Notes: a model not told the origin generated them from the sequence alone. Positions 1 to 12,400 are shown, counted from the stretch's first letter. The stretch: DNA of 64,000 nt from Megascapheus bottae (GCA_024803745.1 JANJXV010000004.1:41597358-41661357); one strand, 5' to 3'. A program made the numbers and translations.

Positions 1-45
1 GGAAGGAAGGAAGGAAGGAAGGAAGGAAGGAAGGAAGGAAGGAAG
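1..45. repeat. (GGAA)n microsatellite
   Basis: Eleven uninterrupted GGAA units from base 1; the array is cut by the window edge, so its full length is unknown. Confidence 0.95.
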
Positions 46-757
46 TTGGCCTCCTCTCTATACTTCTTACAACTATTTTAAATAAATATGCTGTTATTAT
101 CTGATCCCTAAACTTTATATATATATATATATGTTTTTATGGATGTGTTTTGCAATATACTGTGGCAAGGCAATATACTTTGCCAAATGTTAACGTTGGC
201 ATCAATAATAAACAATTTAATGTAGATGTTTTAAAGGAAAAAGTGAGAGAAAAGAAAAAAGAAAAACTATTTTCTGTGTGGAACTGTACTATTGTCATCA
301 TTAAACTATAGTAAAAGTAAAGAAAGAAAAGAATGATGCACACATGTATCCAATCACATTTATCTCAAAAATAGACCAAATTTCCATTTAAAAGTCACAG
401 CATTTATTATTTTGAACCCATCTGAAATTGTTTCTTCCTGAGGTTTTTGGAAGAGGCCCATGTGACTTGAGTAGTTACAGACATTTATTTGTCTAATAAG
501 TTTTCATCATTAGTATATTCATGGTATACTAATTCTTAATTCTCATGAAGACATAAACTTGATATTTTTCCACAACCATATAAGTAAGTTCTATGTCTAT
601 TGTGATGTCAGAAAGTCTTTAAAATGATTGAGAATTACTTTACTAATATGTTAAGCAAAAGCTGGTCCTATAAAGTGACTGTCATATTTTCATGGGCCAA
701 TGTATCTTTAGGCAACGTTTCCAAAAAGAGTAAACAGTCATTAAAACTCATCTCTAA
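46..757. other. Intergenic, mostly unique
   Basis: A+T-rich sequence with a short (TA)n at 119-132. No gene or clear repeat recognised. Confidence 0.6.
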
Positions 758-920
758 CTGGGAATCAGTGACTGCCAGCTAGAGTAATCCTGTAATCCTG
801 TAATCCTAGCTACTGATGAGGCTGAGATTTGAGGAAGTTGTTTTTAAGCCAGTATAGGCACTTAATTCCAAGATACTCTTATCGCCAATTAATCAGCAAA
901 AATCAGGAAGTAGAAGTACA
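758..920 (+). repeat. B1-Geo SINE, degraded
   Basis: The CCTAGCTACT ... GAGGCTGAGAT block of the B1-like half is clear, with a small internal repeat of CCTGTAAT. The Geo half is nearly lost after GGAAGTAGAAG. Confidence 0.7.
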
Positions 921-1469
921 GTTAAAACAGTAAAAATATGGCATTTTCAACCATTCACATTAAACTACTGGATCTGAATAATATTTGAACTTCTAGTTTC
1001 ATTATAATGAATATTCCTTCAGTAGCATGCAATAGAAACAACTCAAAAGCACTATGACAAAGAAAAAAAGGATAAATTTGTTGGCTTGTATAACTAAATA
1101 ATCGATAATCCAGGGGTAACTTGATTAAGGATTCAAACAGCATCACCAGGAACTAGCTTTTCATTCTCCATTTCTTCATTTCAGGTACAATATCTCTGTG
1201 TTGGTGCCATTCTTAGGCTACATATAGCCACAAGATGGCTGAAAAAAAAATTAAGACTACAGTTTCTGGATTTAATTCTACCTAAAAGAATAAACATCTT
1301 TATCCAAGAATTTCCAAAAACATCCAAAATTTACTCTGACTGACTCATTTTAGATGATCAGTTTACCCCAAACACTGTGATCTTACCCATGTGGCTCTCC
1401 CTTCCGATCCTATCATAAAACTCAAGATATTGATTGTAAATAGAACAAGTTAATTATTCACTTCTAAAT
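921..1469. other. Intergenic, unique
   Basis: A+T-rich sequence. I see no gene or recognisable repeat. Confidence 0.5.
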
Positions 1470-1891
1470 AGAAAATGAAGTAGTAAAGTTGTCAGTTTGT
1501 TGATGGCATGATCTTTTATTTAGAAAACCCTAAGGACTAATATAAAACCATTAAAATTAATTCAGTAAGGTCCAAGATTCAAAGTTAACTTGGAAAAATC
1601 ATGAACATTCTCATATACCAATAACAAACACTGAAAACATAATTAGAAAAACAATTCTACCTTCAACATAATCAAGAGAATAGAATACTTAGAAATCAAT
1701 AAGAATCTCTATACTGAAAAGCATCAGAGTATTGGTGCAAGTAATAAGTGACTCAAATAAATGGACTAAAGGAAGTAAGAAATGTTTAAATGTTCACACT
1801 ATACAATCTGGCCTACATTTTAAATGCAGTACCTATCAAAATCCCAATGTATATCTTTATAGAAACAAAAAAATAATTCTAGAATTCATAT

Positions 1892-1967
<76 letters not shown>

Positions 1968-2929
1968 CCCAAAGAATCATAGGCAAAAAAAGCAAAGCTG
2001 GAGACATTATGCTATCTTATTTCAAAACATATTAGAAACAAAACAGCATGGTAATAGTATAAAAACAGAAACATTCATTAATGGATGGAGCCTGGGAATG
2101 AACTCATGCATCTCTAGGCCATTTAATTTTTGACACAGATCTGGAGAACACACAGTAGGGAAAGGGCAATCTCCTCAACAAGTGGTACTGGGGAAACTGG
2201 CAAGAGAATGAAAGTGGGGCCTCATTTCACCCCTCCGACAGAACCAACTCAAAATAGACTAAAGACTTAAGCAGAAAACCTGATGCTGCAGATGTACTGG
2301 GGAAAACTACAAGAGGAAAGCTCCATCATATTGATATGAGGAATGGTTTTTGTGGCTTGACCTAGAAAGTACAGCTAGTAAAAGCAAAAAGTTACTAATG
2401 GGCTAAGTTAAACTAAAAGTTTCTGTATAGCAAAAGAAGCAGCAGAATAAAAAGACTACTTGCAGACTGACAAAGTATTTACAAGTTACACTTCAGATAA
2501 AAAGCTGATGTTCAAACTATAAAAGACCGAAACAAACTCAATAGAAAAATAACAAAACAAAAGCAAATAATCAAAGTTTAGAATGGGCAAAGTACCTGAA
2601 TAGAGATTTTTCTAAAAAAGTCACACAAATGGCCAACAGGTATATGAAATAATACTTAACCTCACAAAAAATAATTACCCAATGGTGAACTGAGATCATA
2701 GTGAGATATCACACTTGTTATTATGGATGTGTCCAATGAAGATAATGTGGAGGTAAAAGGAACCAGCCATTGTATACTGTTTGTGGGAATGCAAATTGGT
2801 AGAGTCATTTTGACAAACAATATGGAAGCAAATCAAAACATGAAAAATACATTACCATATGAACTAGCAATTCTACTACTAGTACCTATCACAAAGGAAT
2901 TTAAATCTGGTACATAGAAGAGATATAAA
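1470..2929 (+). mobile_element. Old LINE-1 ORF2 3' remnant, part 1
   Basis: Sense-strand similarity to the 3' third of L1 ORF2: the segment after the reverse-transcriptase core near 1500-1700, the GGAGACATTATGCTAT region near 2000, and AAGAAGCAGCAGAAT near 2435. It has many stops and indels, so it is dead. The same element resumes at 4597 and 5003 after younger insertions. It resembles the ancient L1MA/L1MB age class rather than rodent-specific L1. A (TC)n(AC)n microsatellite sits inside it. Confidence 0.75.
1893..1966. repeat. (TC)n(AC)n compound microsatellite
   Basis: About 15 TC units followed directly by about 22 AC units, inside the old LINE-1 remnant. It makes a spurious Ser-Leu/Thr-His open frame at 1732-2133. 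Confidence 0.95.
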
Positions 2930-2989
2930 AAAATAAAGAAAAGAAATAAAGAAAAATTAACTTTAAAAAGAAGAGATATAGAAATAAAA

Positions 2990-4594
2990 CCACATACAAA
3001 GGAGCCAGAGATACACAGTGGAACAAACACAGACTATTCAATTATCAGTGCTGGCAAAACTGGGCAGCCACATGCAGAAAACTAAAAATTGGTCCCAGCC
3101 TATTGCCATGTACAAGCATTAACTCAAAATGGATCAACGACCTCAATATCAGACTGAAAACCTTGAAACTGTTACATGATAGAGTAGGAGAGACACTGGA
3201 ACTCATAGGCACAGGCAAAAACTTCCTGAACACAGTCCCAGGGTCACAACAGATTGGAGAGAGATTCGATAAATGGGACTACCTAAAAATAAAAAGTTCC
3301 TACACAGATAAAAGCATAGCTATTAAAGTAGAAAGACAGCCAACCAACTGGAAAAAGATATTTACCAATAATACATCAGACAAATACTTCATATCCAGGG
3401 ATATTAAGAATTCAAGAAACTAATCCCCCTCCCCCCAAATCCAACAAACCAATCACTGATTGGGCAAGGGAACTAAAGAGTGACTTATCAAAAGAAGAGG
3501 TTAAAATGGCAGAAAAACATGAGAAAATGTTCATCATCCATGGTCATAAAGGAAATGCAAATAAAAACAACTCTAAGATACCAGCTTATCCCAATTAGAA
3601 TGGCCAATATTCTAAACTCAGCCAATGACAGATGCTGGCGGGGTTGTGGAGAAAGAGGAACCCTACTGCACTGCTGGTGGGATTGTAAGCAAGTTCAGCC
3701 ACTCTGGAAGGCAGTTTGGAGGTTTCTTAACTGCAAATAGGGCCTGGGAGTTTGGCCTACCAGTAGAGTTCTTGCCTAGCATGCATGAAGACCTGGGTTC
3801 GATTCCTCAGTACCACATACATAGAATAAAAGCTGGAAGTGGTGCTGTGGCTCACGTGGTAGTCTTGAGGAAGCCCAAGGACAGTGTTCAGGCCCTGAGT
3901 TTAAGGCCCAGGACTGGCAAAAAAAAAAAAAAACCTGAAAATAGACCTTCCCTACGATCTTGCCATACCACTCTTAGGCATCTACCCTGAGCACCATAAG
4001 GACACCATCTACCCTGAGCACACATAAGGACACCTGCTCAGCCATGTTCATCTCTGCACTATTCACAATAGCCAAGCGATGGAAACAATCCAGATATCCT
4101 ACTGAAGATGAATGGATACAAAAAAAATGTGACATATATATATATATGAAATGAAATTCCACATAGCCAACAGACATGATAAAATAATGGCATTCACTGG
4201 GAGTTGGGTGAAATTAGAGTAAATCATGTTGAGTGAGATAAGCCAAAGGAACAAAAGGCACATAGTATCCTTGATATGTGGATATTAGATCCAAATAGTA
4301 CAAGAGCGATGACTCAATATTTGGGTACCCAAGGTTATAGACTTGGTCTTGGAGATATAAACATAACTACATAGACATAAAATCTATGATTGGCTATATA
4401 CTCTACAGATATAATATTGATTACATAGACTAATAGTATCTATGACATACAAACCCTTAGCTTAATTTTAATTATGTTTTAAAATTATGTGCCAGTGATT
4501 GTATATAGAGATTCCCTTCTTGAATACTTGTTTGTTAAACATGACATTTGAAATATGATGTAAACATCAATGTTAATAAAATCTTTAAAAAAAA
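2990..4594 (+). mobile_element. 5'-truncated younger LINE-1 (ORF2 C-terminus and 3' UTR)
   Basis: Translated segments match the L1 ORF2 C-terminal region, including the Cys-rich motif CWRGCGERGTLLHCWWDC in the frame starting at 3480. The upstream piece at 3103-3420 is in another frame, so the element is frameshifted and inactive. The 3' UTR runs to AATAAA at 4575 and a poly-A at 4587-4594. Similar short sequences flank it (TAGAAGAGATATA at about 2917 and AGTAGAGATAAT at about 4597), consistent with a TSD. It lies within the older L1 and is split by an IDL-Geo SINE at 3740-3933. Confidence 0.88.
3740..3933 (+). repeat. IDL-Geo SINE, full length, inside LINE-1
   Basis: tRNA-like left half with GGTTCGATTCC B box, Geo half ending CCCAGGACTGGC and a poly-A of about 14. 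A short imperfect TSD (AACTGCAAATA / AACCTGAAAATA) flanks it, and the LINE-1 reading resumes directly after it. Confidence 0.92.
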
Positions 4595-4596
4595 CA

Positions 4597-4749
4597 GTAG
4601 AGATAATCTGAACTCTGATCTTCACTGTAGCATTATTCACAATAGAGAAGCTATGGAAACAACAAAAATACCCATTGATGGGTGAATAGATTTCAAACGT
4701 TGGTGTATGTAAATATACATACAGAATATTATTCAGCCTTAAAAAAATA
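4597..4749 (+). mobile_element. Old LINE-1 remnant, part 2
   Basis: The GCATTATTCACAATAG ... ATTCAGCCTTAAAA block is the end of L1 ORF2, continuing the element broken at 2929. Confidence 0.75.
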
Positions 4750-5002
4750 GTGCTTACTTAGGAGGCTAAGATCTGAAGATCAAGGTTCAAAGCTTCCCCA
4801 GGCAGGAACATCCATGGAATTCTTCTCTCCAAGTGATTGCCAAAAAAGCCAAATGTGAAGCTGTGGCTCAAGTGGTAGAGCAGTAGCCTTGAGCAAAACA
4901 ACTCAGGGACATCCCCAGAACCGAGGACTGGTGCATGAGTGCATGCACACATATGCACACACATATGCACGCGCACACACACACACGCGCACACACACAC
5001 AC
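4750..5002 (+). repeat. B1-Geo SINE, 5'-truncated, with (CA)n tail
   Basis: Begins in the TACTTAGGAGGCTAAGATCT block, keeps the Geo half (GCTCAAGTGGTAGAGCAGTAG), and ends in an imperfect (CA/CG)n tract at 4945-5002 where a poly-A would be expected. It interrupts the old LINE-1. Confidence 0.88.
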
Positions 5003-5430
5003 TTGTAACAACATGGATGAATCTAAAGTTCATTTCACTAAGTGAGGTAAGCCATGGTCACAAAAAATAAATATGACATGATCTCACTTATATATGGAAT
5101 CTTCAAGAGTGAATAAACAAACAGAAGAAGAGAACTGGGTCTGGCAGTGTGTGTAGAGGGTAAGGTGTGAGTCAAATTATACAGCTTCAAGTAGATAGGA
5201 GGAAAAAGTTCCAGTAAGCTGTACCACACCACAGTGACTATGACTAATAATGTATTGCTTGCTGCAGAATTTCTAAGACTAAATCTTAAGTATGCTGACT
5301 AAAAAGAAATGATAAGAATGTGTGGTGCTATATATGGTCGTTGGCATGGTTTCTCAGTCCACAATGTTCATATATATCAAAACATTGCAATGCATCCCAC
5401 AAGAACATAATTATTATGTATTAATACAGC
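5003..5430 (+). mobile_element. Old LINE-1 remnant, part 3 (ORF2 end and 3' UTR)
   Basis: GATGAATCTAAAG, ATGATCTCACTTATATATGG and TATATATCAAAACATTGC are typical of the ORF2 end and 3' UTR of ancient L1MA/L1MB elements. It completes the nested series starting at 1470. Confidence 0.75.
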
Positions 5431-5630
5431 AAAGATGTGTCTTTCCAAAAGCAGGAATGTAATGTGGTGAGATAAACCATAATGATCAATTTGCTTGTAA
5501 CACCAACTAAATATAAAATGCAGGAATCTCCACTGAAACTTGTCTTCAAACCATTTTCATCTTTTAGCTTAAAACATACTTCTATCTTGTTTCTGATTAT
5601 ATAGATAGTAAATTGAATCAAAACAGAAAT

Positions 5631-5722
5631 GGAGGAGTTGAAGATGTGCTTAGAGGCAGAGTATTTGCCTCCCATGTACAAGACCCTGGGTACAATTCCC
5701 AATACAATAAGCCAAACCAAAA
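5631..5722 (+). repeat. ID-like monomeric tRNA-derived SINE
   Basis: A single tRNA-Ala-like unit (AGAGGCAGAGTATTTGCCTCCCA ... CCTGGGTACAATTCCC pattern) with an A-rich tail leading into an ATT microsatellite. There is no Geo half, unlike the dimers elsewhere. Confidence 0.8.
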
Positions 5723-5733
5723 CAATTCTGATG

Positions 5734-5734
5734 A

Positions 5735-5772
<38 letters not shown>
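5734..5772. repeat. (ATT)n microsatellite
   Basis: Thirteen TTA/ATT units just after the A-rich tail of the ID-like SINE, probably grown from that tail. Confidence 0.95.
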
Positions 5773-8534
5773 GAAGTAGTAGTAGTGTTCCAGAGACTCC
5801 TAAAAGCTTAATTCGCAAATTATTTTGGAACTGTTGCATAAACACAGTCACATCAAATTTCAGATATCATTTGGATATATAATCTGCTTAGCCTTCCAGC
5901 ACCTTCTGCCTACATGGAAGAGGTTTTTGGCATCCTGGTCTGAGAAGAACCCATAAATGATGCTACTGATGTAAAGTGGCATGGACTAAGTTCAACACCT
6001 TGAATTACACGGGAAATGAACAGGAGCTGGGGCCGCCAGGAAAGTCCAGGCATGGCATGTCCCGAGAAGCCCACATTCTTCAGTGTGTACAGGCAGCCAT
6101 ATTCTGTTCAAGTTGTAATCCCCGGGTGGTCCGGCTAACAAAGCTTCCTGTCATAAAGCTATCGCTCAGTACAAGACCAGTGTATTGTGAATGCCAGGTT
6201 CAAAACAGTTTATTGAAAACTTCTTAGTTAAGTAATTAAAGCAAGCTGAGCTTTGGGAAATTCTCCAGGAGGAAGCTCATTCTGAGAACAGCTTTCCAAT
6301 TCACATGTTTCAGAAGCCAAGGGTGAGTTTAGTTCAGATGAATAACACACGTACACACACATACATACACACCCCACAAATTGAGGGATTAAAAAATAGA
6401 CTTGAGGTCAGGGCTAGACCACAGTAGAAGTGATCTGGCCAAAAGAAAAGAAGGTATTTTGTCTCCAGAGCCATCTATATATGCGATCGTTTTGCTTGAT
6501 TGCAGCTGCTTGAATCTCTAGATTCAAATCTATATCAGGAAAATAGAAGGTGAAGCTGCCGGTAAACCAACCACACAGCTCAGCATTTTTTTCCTCCTTA
6601 GGATAAAAACAAAAACAAAAACAAAATTACATGTGTTTCATGTAAATGAAAGGCAAGAAGAGTTTGTATTTCTTACCAGTCTGAAAAAAATGAAGTCAAA
6701 TCAGAATGAGATCATTATTTCTAGAACTTTTAAAAATCAGATTGACAAAATGTGCACCATTTACCCTACAAACTTTCCTTTCCCTCTGCTCAGGTTACCA
6801 GATACAACTTCCCAAAATCTCTTGCCTTCCTTTGCTCAATGCTTCTGTCATATATGTGCTTGAAGATTTTACTTTCTCCAGTTCGTTAAAAATTGCCTTT
6901 ATGCTTTTTTCAGCTTCTAGAGGCCACTTGCAGTCCTTAATTTGTGTATCCTTTCCCCACCTTTGAAATATATCCCTCTGACCTGTGGCCACAGGGCCTT
7001 TTCCTTCCATCTAACTCCTTCTATAACCCCCAAAAGGCTCTTTATTTAGAGGGAAGCTAGTATTGTATGCCCACAATTATCATACAAATTGGATTAAGTT
7101 TGCAATGGGAAATTCAATAGATTAACATTGTCCAGAATTTGGACTTTGCTAATAGGGGAGGAAAACTGTCAGTGTATATGCTTGGGAAAGTCTTATCACT
7201 TCTATAAATTTTAGGAACATCCTCATTTTAATAGGTTGACATCTCTGAATAGTTTTCCGGATTTTAATGGAGAGCTGCTGTCAGCACTGACATTGAGAGA
7301 AGTAAGAAGACAGAGACCATTCACAGAAGAATTAAGGACAGCAACAGGAATTGTCATAGCTTGTATGAACTACTATGATCTTGTGTAAGCTCACATGAAC
7401 TAGTGTGTTCTATAATCTACAGTGAACTAGACTGGCAAATAGTAAGAAAGTGGGTCCCTTAAGATCAAGCTGCTTCAAGCATTGTAGGTCCACCCAGACA
7501 AGAACTCCTTTTTGTGAAAAGTCCATCCTATTTCTTTGCTTTGCTCCTACCATAGCCCACCATGTGAGACTGCCTAAAAAACCATAGCACTCCTGGTTGC
7601 CAAGATGACTACATAACTTAATTGGTCACTTGTTTCCTGGATAAATGTCAACTCTCAAATAAAAGCTAGAGTTTTCTGACAGTGGGCACTAAGTTTTATG
7701 AGCTAATGTTGAAATGTCCTAGATCATTTATTTTAAAGAAAGGATGTAGCTTTATATATTCACATACATTTTAGAAATAATTTCCTAATCAAGAAGCCTA
7801 TGGGGAAGTATGTTTAGATCTAACATAGTGTGATCAGCCTTATCTCCAAGTGTCTAATAAGCATTCTGTTTTACAATGTAATACTCGGAACTTCCCAATC
7901 ACCCAACCTTAAGGCTCCTGAAGCCCTTTATCTTCTTCCTGAAATAAATGAGGGTTTAGTGAATATCAGTGAATGGAAGAAGTCCTAATAGAAGAAATCC
8001 CTTTGTTAGAATAGTCTGAGATAAGGAGTGATTGCTGGGGTACTCCTAGAGTTAGAGCTGGCTCCTTCCAATCTTACCTTTGCGGTTGGAGAGGCTGCTG
8101 TTGTTGGCTAGTAGAATTTAAAAGCTTTAGGAGAACAATTTCCACTGACCTATTGATATTAGTGGAAAGAACAGAAGGGCTTTCTTTTTTTAGTCTCTGA
8201 AGAAAAAGAGAAGAAAATTGCCTGGTGTGAGGGAAATTATATAATTTGCAAAGGGTGTTTTCCTAAGTTTCTGAGGGGAACCAACGGAAATTGTATCAGT
8301 GCATAGATTGTATTTTTCCATAGTTATAGACATTAAGACAGTAGAGAGATCTTACTGGAAAAAATTAATTAAAATGGACATGAAATTGCCCTAGAGAACT
8401 TGTCTAAGAGCTAGAAGTACCTTAGGGAGTTTATCAGTGCAGACTGAGGACAGTAAAGGAATTGATGTGGGAAGCTGAAAAATTAGCCAAATAACTAAGT
8501 GAAGATATAACCTATCTTGTTCCCTTTTGGTTTT
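5773..8534. other. Intergenic, mostly unique
   Basis: About 2.7 kb with no clear gene. A CpG-containing block at about 5950-6180 and an LTR-like stretch with AATAAA at 7658 (about 7340-7700) stand out but are not classified. Imperfect CA repeats lie at 6346-6374. Confidence 0.5.
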
Positions 8535-8612
8535 CCAGGCATGGGGCTTGAACTCCATGCTTAGGTCCCTGAGCTCTTTTTGCTCAAGGCTAGAGCTCTA
8601 CCATTTCGAGCT
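8535..8612 (-). repeat. B1-Geo SINE fragment (Geo half only)
   Basis: Antisense GGGGCTTGAACTCCATG ... GCTCTACCATTTCGAGC; the B1-like half is missing. Confidence 0.75.
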
Positions 8613-9160
8613 TTTATATAGGAATTCAGCAGAGAAGCCAAATCTTTTTTTATGATAAAAATACTTTATTATGGTAATATATTTACCTACAGCTTCTTCT
8701 TTCCAGGTTTCCATCTGAGAAGCCAAAACTTAAGCGGTCAAAGTGGTAGTCTATTAGAAAGCCAGCAGATGAACTCCTATCTCAAAGACCAAAAGCCCAG
8801 AATGTAGCTTGCACAAAACTTTTAAAGAAAAACACCCGCTATGTTTGGGGGTGGAAACTCAAGTCCAACAAAAGCATATCATATAGCAGAAGACTTAGGA
8901 GCAAGGAAAGCAAACTGTATAGGGGTGTTCTTTGGGGCAAGCAAAACTTTCCACCTAGGGAAATACTCAGAGGCAAGCAAATCAAACCATCTACCAGAAT
9001 CATCAAGGGGAAACATTCTCTGTAGCAAAACTTTCCTAGGGCTAAACAGCATGATTGCATTTGCAATTCACCTGTAGGCTTTTCAGAGCTAGATGCAAAG
9101 CTCCCATCACCCATGGCAGTGAGAAGAAGGCATTGTTACTTAGACCCAGCATCCTTATTT

Positions 9161-9300
9161 CAGAGCCACAGTACCACTTTTAGTTTTCTGGGGGCTAAGA
9201 GTCTCACAGATTTCTCTGCCCAGGCTGGCTTTGAACTGTAATCCTCAGATCTCAGCCTCCTAAATAGCTAGGATTATAGGCCTGAGCCACTGACACATGG
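9161..9300 (-). repeat. B1-Geo SINE, tail half missing
   Basis: Antisense copy from the inner Geo segment (GAGCCACAGTACCACTT) to the B1 5' end; the 3' end of the SINE is absent. Confidence 0.85.
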
Positions 9301-9368
9301 ATCCATTATGTCTTAAAGAGACAATGTTTCTAATGAAGGGTAGATATGGAATACAGGATGCATAAGGA

Positions 9369-9630
9369 TTTTTTTTTGTTTTTGGTTTTTTAGGGCTTTT
9401 TTTGTCAGTCATGGGACTTGAACTCTGGGCCTGGGCACTGTCCCTGATCTCTTCAGCTCAAAGCTATCGCTCTACCACTTGAGCCATAGCACCACTTCCA
9501 GTTTTCTGGTGATTAATTGGAGATAAGCATCTCATGGGCTTTAGTGCCTACACTGGCTTTGAGCCTTGAGCCTCAGATCTCAGCCTTCTGAGTAGCGAGG
9601 ATTGCAAACATGAGCTACAGGCGCCTGGCA
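9369..9630 (-). repeat. B1-Geo SINE, full length
   Basis: Antisense with a T-rich tail. Flanks ATAAGGATTTTT (9362) and ATAAGATTTTT (9633) look like a TSD with one gap. Confidence 0.92.
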
Positions 9631-10605
9631 AGAATAAGATTTTTGTCTCCAATCCTAACAACTACCTGTAGTTTTTCATGATGTATTCCCCATTATCATG
9701 GGTAACTACTGTCATATTTTAGTACCCCCTTCATAGTGAACTCCCTCAAAAAATTACATGTAAGAGAGAATTAATACAGCACAATGTAATAACTCTAAGG
9801 TTTCCCTTTATAGTTATTTATTGGGTTTTCTGTAATGAACATAACTGATGTGGGTCAGGCAAAAGGTCAAAGCATGGATTCTTTTTAAACCAGAGTAAGG
9901 AATAAGTCACAAGCACAACACAAAAGCTGTGTTCTAATAATTGCATCTAATTGTAAGGCAGAGCTGAGCATTAATAATGTTTAAAGATGTTTTTAAAATA
10001 ACAATTAGCAATTACAAAGGAGAAATTTGGCAGTATTTTGGAGATGACTAATGGAACAGATACAACACTTTGGGAAGGCGGATTTTATAATAATTACTAA
10101 TTACTTTTGTTTCAATTCCTTCTCAATTAAAAGAAAAGAGACAGACAGAAACAGTCTTTAGGCAAAGGATAACCAAGGTCTGGACCTAGGAATAGGAAGG
10201 AAAGGGCAGATATGAGAACAGTAAAGAAGGAAGTGGATAAGAACTGGTGGTTCGTTAGCAATAAAGAACAATGGGCAGAGAAAAGCCAAAGTATGAGGCA
10301 ATGCAGAAACAACATTGGTTGTAGTATTGGTTTTGCCACAGTCCAGATGTACATCCTGAGGACAGTCTTAGAATCATTCTCTTGGCTTCTCTTTCCTCAT
10401 CCCTCTAATGAATGTGTTGCTCTGTAACTTCTAAGTTCTCACCCACATCCATTCTTTTAAGGCTGGGTGACCAGAATGATAACAGCACCATGAGCTCAAA
10501 TTCCCAGGAAGAAATCTGATCTCACCTGCTAGAATGTCAGTGGTGCTACAGCTGTGTGATCTTGAACGACTTACTTAACACCTCTTTGCGTCAGGTTCCT
10601 TTTTT
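9631..10605. other. Intergenic, unique
   Basis: No gene or clear repeat recognised in about 1 kb of A+T-rich sequence. Confidence 0.5.
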
Positions 10606-10762
10606 TTTTTTTTTTTGCCCAGTTCGGGGCTTAACCTCAGGGCTCAGCACTGACTCAAAGCTAAAGCTCTACCACTTGAGCCTCAGCATCATTTCCAGGA
10701 ATCAAACCAGGTCTTTGTGCATGCTAGGCAAGCACTCTACCACTAGGCCCAACTCCAGACCC
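10606..10762 (-). repeat. IDL-Geo SINE lacking the linker
   Basis: Antisense; both halves are present but the A-rich linker of about 22 bp between them is deleted (CATTTCCAGGAATCAAACC). TSD CAGGTTCC followed by T-rich sequence at 10592 and 10763. Confidence 0.9.
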
Positions 10763-10776
10763 CAGGTTCCATTTTT

Positions 10777-11646
10777 TAATGGTAAATAATAAGTAAAAAT
10801 GAATAGTGCCAGTCTCAAAGTAAAGTATTGCATTGCATGAGGATGTGAGCAATTAATAGCAGTCCTCTCCATTCTTAGAATCAATCATAACTACATCTAA
10901 TGTCTGTCCCCTAGCAGAATGACTGTGTGTCAGAGAATCTTCATCAACAATCGAGTTTTTTATTACCTCTCCTCCTATATATTACGGGAGGAAATGTGAA
11001 AGGTTTATAGGAACATCACATAGGGATGTAGGCATTGGGGAGGCTGAGTCCACACTTGAGCACATAAACTACTGCACCCTATAATGAGTGCTGAGTGCAT
11101 GCTGACTGTCACGTCCACTCTTTCCAGACAACACAGCCACGTCCTAATATTTGTCATATTACCCCAAAGCAACCACACAAAAACATCTGAGTCATTTTGA
11201 AGAAAAGAAAATGAGTGTCAATCCAGCAGCTGTACTTGTCAGAAACAAAGGACACCGAACACAGTGGATACCCAGGTACCCACCAGGAGAATAAGTGGCC
11301 ACCCTCCCAGATCTCCACGCTAATGCCATCACCATCATCAACAGTGAGATGACACATTTATACATGCCCATCACCACCACCCTGTCTGCCCTAGCTTGTT
11401 CTCACTCGAATCTCATAATAGGACGCAGTCCAAATAACATCTGCTAACTCTAATACTTATGCTAATACTAATAATAATACATTGTCCTCTCCAGGAAATG
11501 CAGAAGAAAACCTAAACCAAGAGAGTCAAGTTTTTCTTGGGGGGCGGGGGAAGGAGGGAAGTATCAAGAATAAATATTACTAGTAAACATGCTGACATTA
11601 AAATAATAGAAGACATAAATATATCAAGATGCACAGAAGTTTTTGT
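10777..11646. other. Intergenic, unique
   Basis: No gene or repeat recognised. A G-rich run (GGGGGGCGGGGG) lies near 11540. Confidence 0.5.
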
Positions 11647-11661
11647 TACTATCATTTTTTT

Positions 11662-11861
11662 GTGTGGGCCTGGGATCTGTCTCTGAGTCCTTCAGCTCAA
11701 TGCTACCGCTCTTCGCTTTGAACCATAGCTCCACTTCTCCTTTTCTAGTGATTGACTGGAGATAAGAGTCTCTTAATCTTTAAGGCCCAGGCTGGCTTTG
11801 AACCTTGATCCTCAGATCTCCAGAGGAGCTAGGATTACAGGTGTGAGCCACCACGCTTGGC
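11662..11861 (-). repeat. B1-Geo SINE with exact TSD
   Basis: Antisense. A perfect 15-bp direct repeat TACTATCATTTTTTT flanks it at 11647-11661 and 11862-11876, fixing both ends. Confidence 0.95.
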
Positions 11862-11876
11862 TACTATCATTTTTTT

Positions 11877-12219
11877 TAATTCAATGCTCTAAACTCTGTA
11901 AAATTTGTTATTTCAGAGCCAACTTTCAGTTTCAATTACAGGCATCAGGCACTCTCTTGGCCACCATCTAGAACAATGGTATTAAGGGTACTTTCCAGAC
12001 TATAGTCAGGATAATTCTCTTCAAGGCACTTATTTCAACTTCACTTTAATGGCATCTAAAATTGTAGTTTGGAAGTTTCTAGACAGTAATGGGTAAATGG
12101 CAGTTTAGTAACTATTGGTTTCTTGAGTGGCAAAGAATATTTTTATCTTAACTGTTAATTATTTTCATTATTCTTAAAATCATGCACAAAGTAGAAGTGC
12201 ACTTATTTATGTATTTATT
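11877..12219. other. Intergenic, unique
   Basis: Nothing recognised. Confidence 0.5.
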
Positions 12220-12400
12220 TTTGCCAGTTCTGGAGCTTGAACTCAGGGCCTAGGCACTGTCTCTGAGCTGCTTTTGCCCAAGGCTAGCACTCTACCACTT
12301 GAGCCACAGAGCTACTTCCAGCTTTTTCTGTTCAGGAATCAAACTGAGGGTTTCATGCATGCTGGGCAAGTACTCTACCACTAAGCCACATTCCTAGCCC
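12220..12400 (-). repeat. IDL-Geo SINE, near full length
   Basis: Antisense, from TTTTGCCAGTTCTGG to ACTAAGCCACATTCCTAGCC, with a shortened linker between the halves. Confidence 0.9.

Noticed and set aside
1732..2133. 133-codon frame with Ser-Leu and Thr-His runs
   Set aside because: It is the (TC)n(AC)n array inside a dead LINE-1 remnant.
3480..3740. Zinc-finger-like Cys/His cluster
   Set aside because: It is the C-terminal Cys motif of LINE-1 ORF2 in a frameshifted, truncated element.
3740..3830. tRNA-gene-like sequences (here and in every IDL-Geo copy)
   Set aside because: The tRNA-Ala likeness belongs to the SINE left half. Each is followed by the Geo half and poly-A, and none folds as an intact tRNA by eye.
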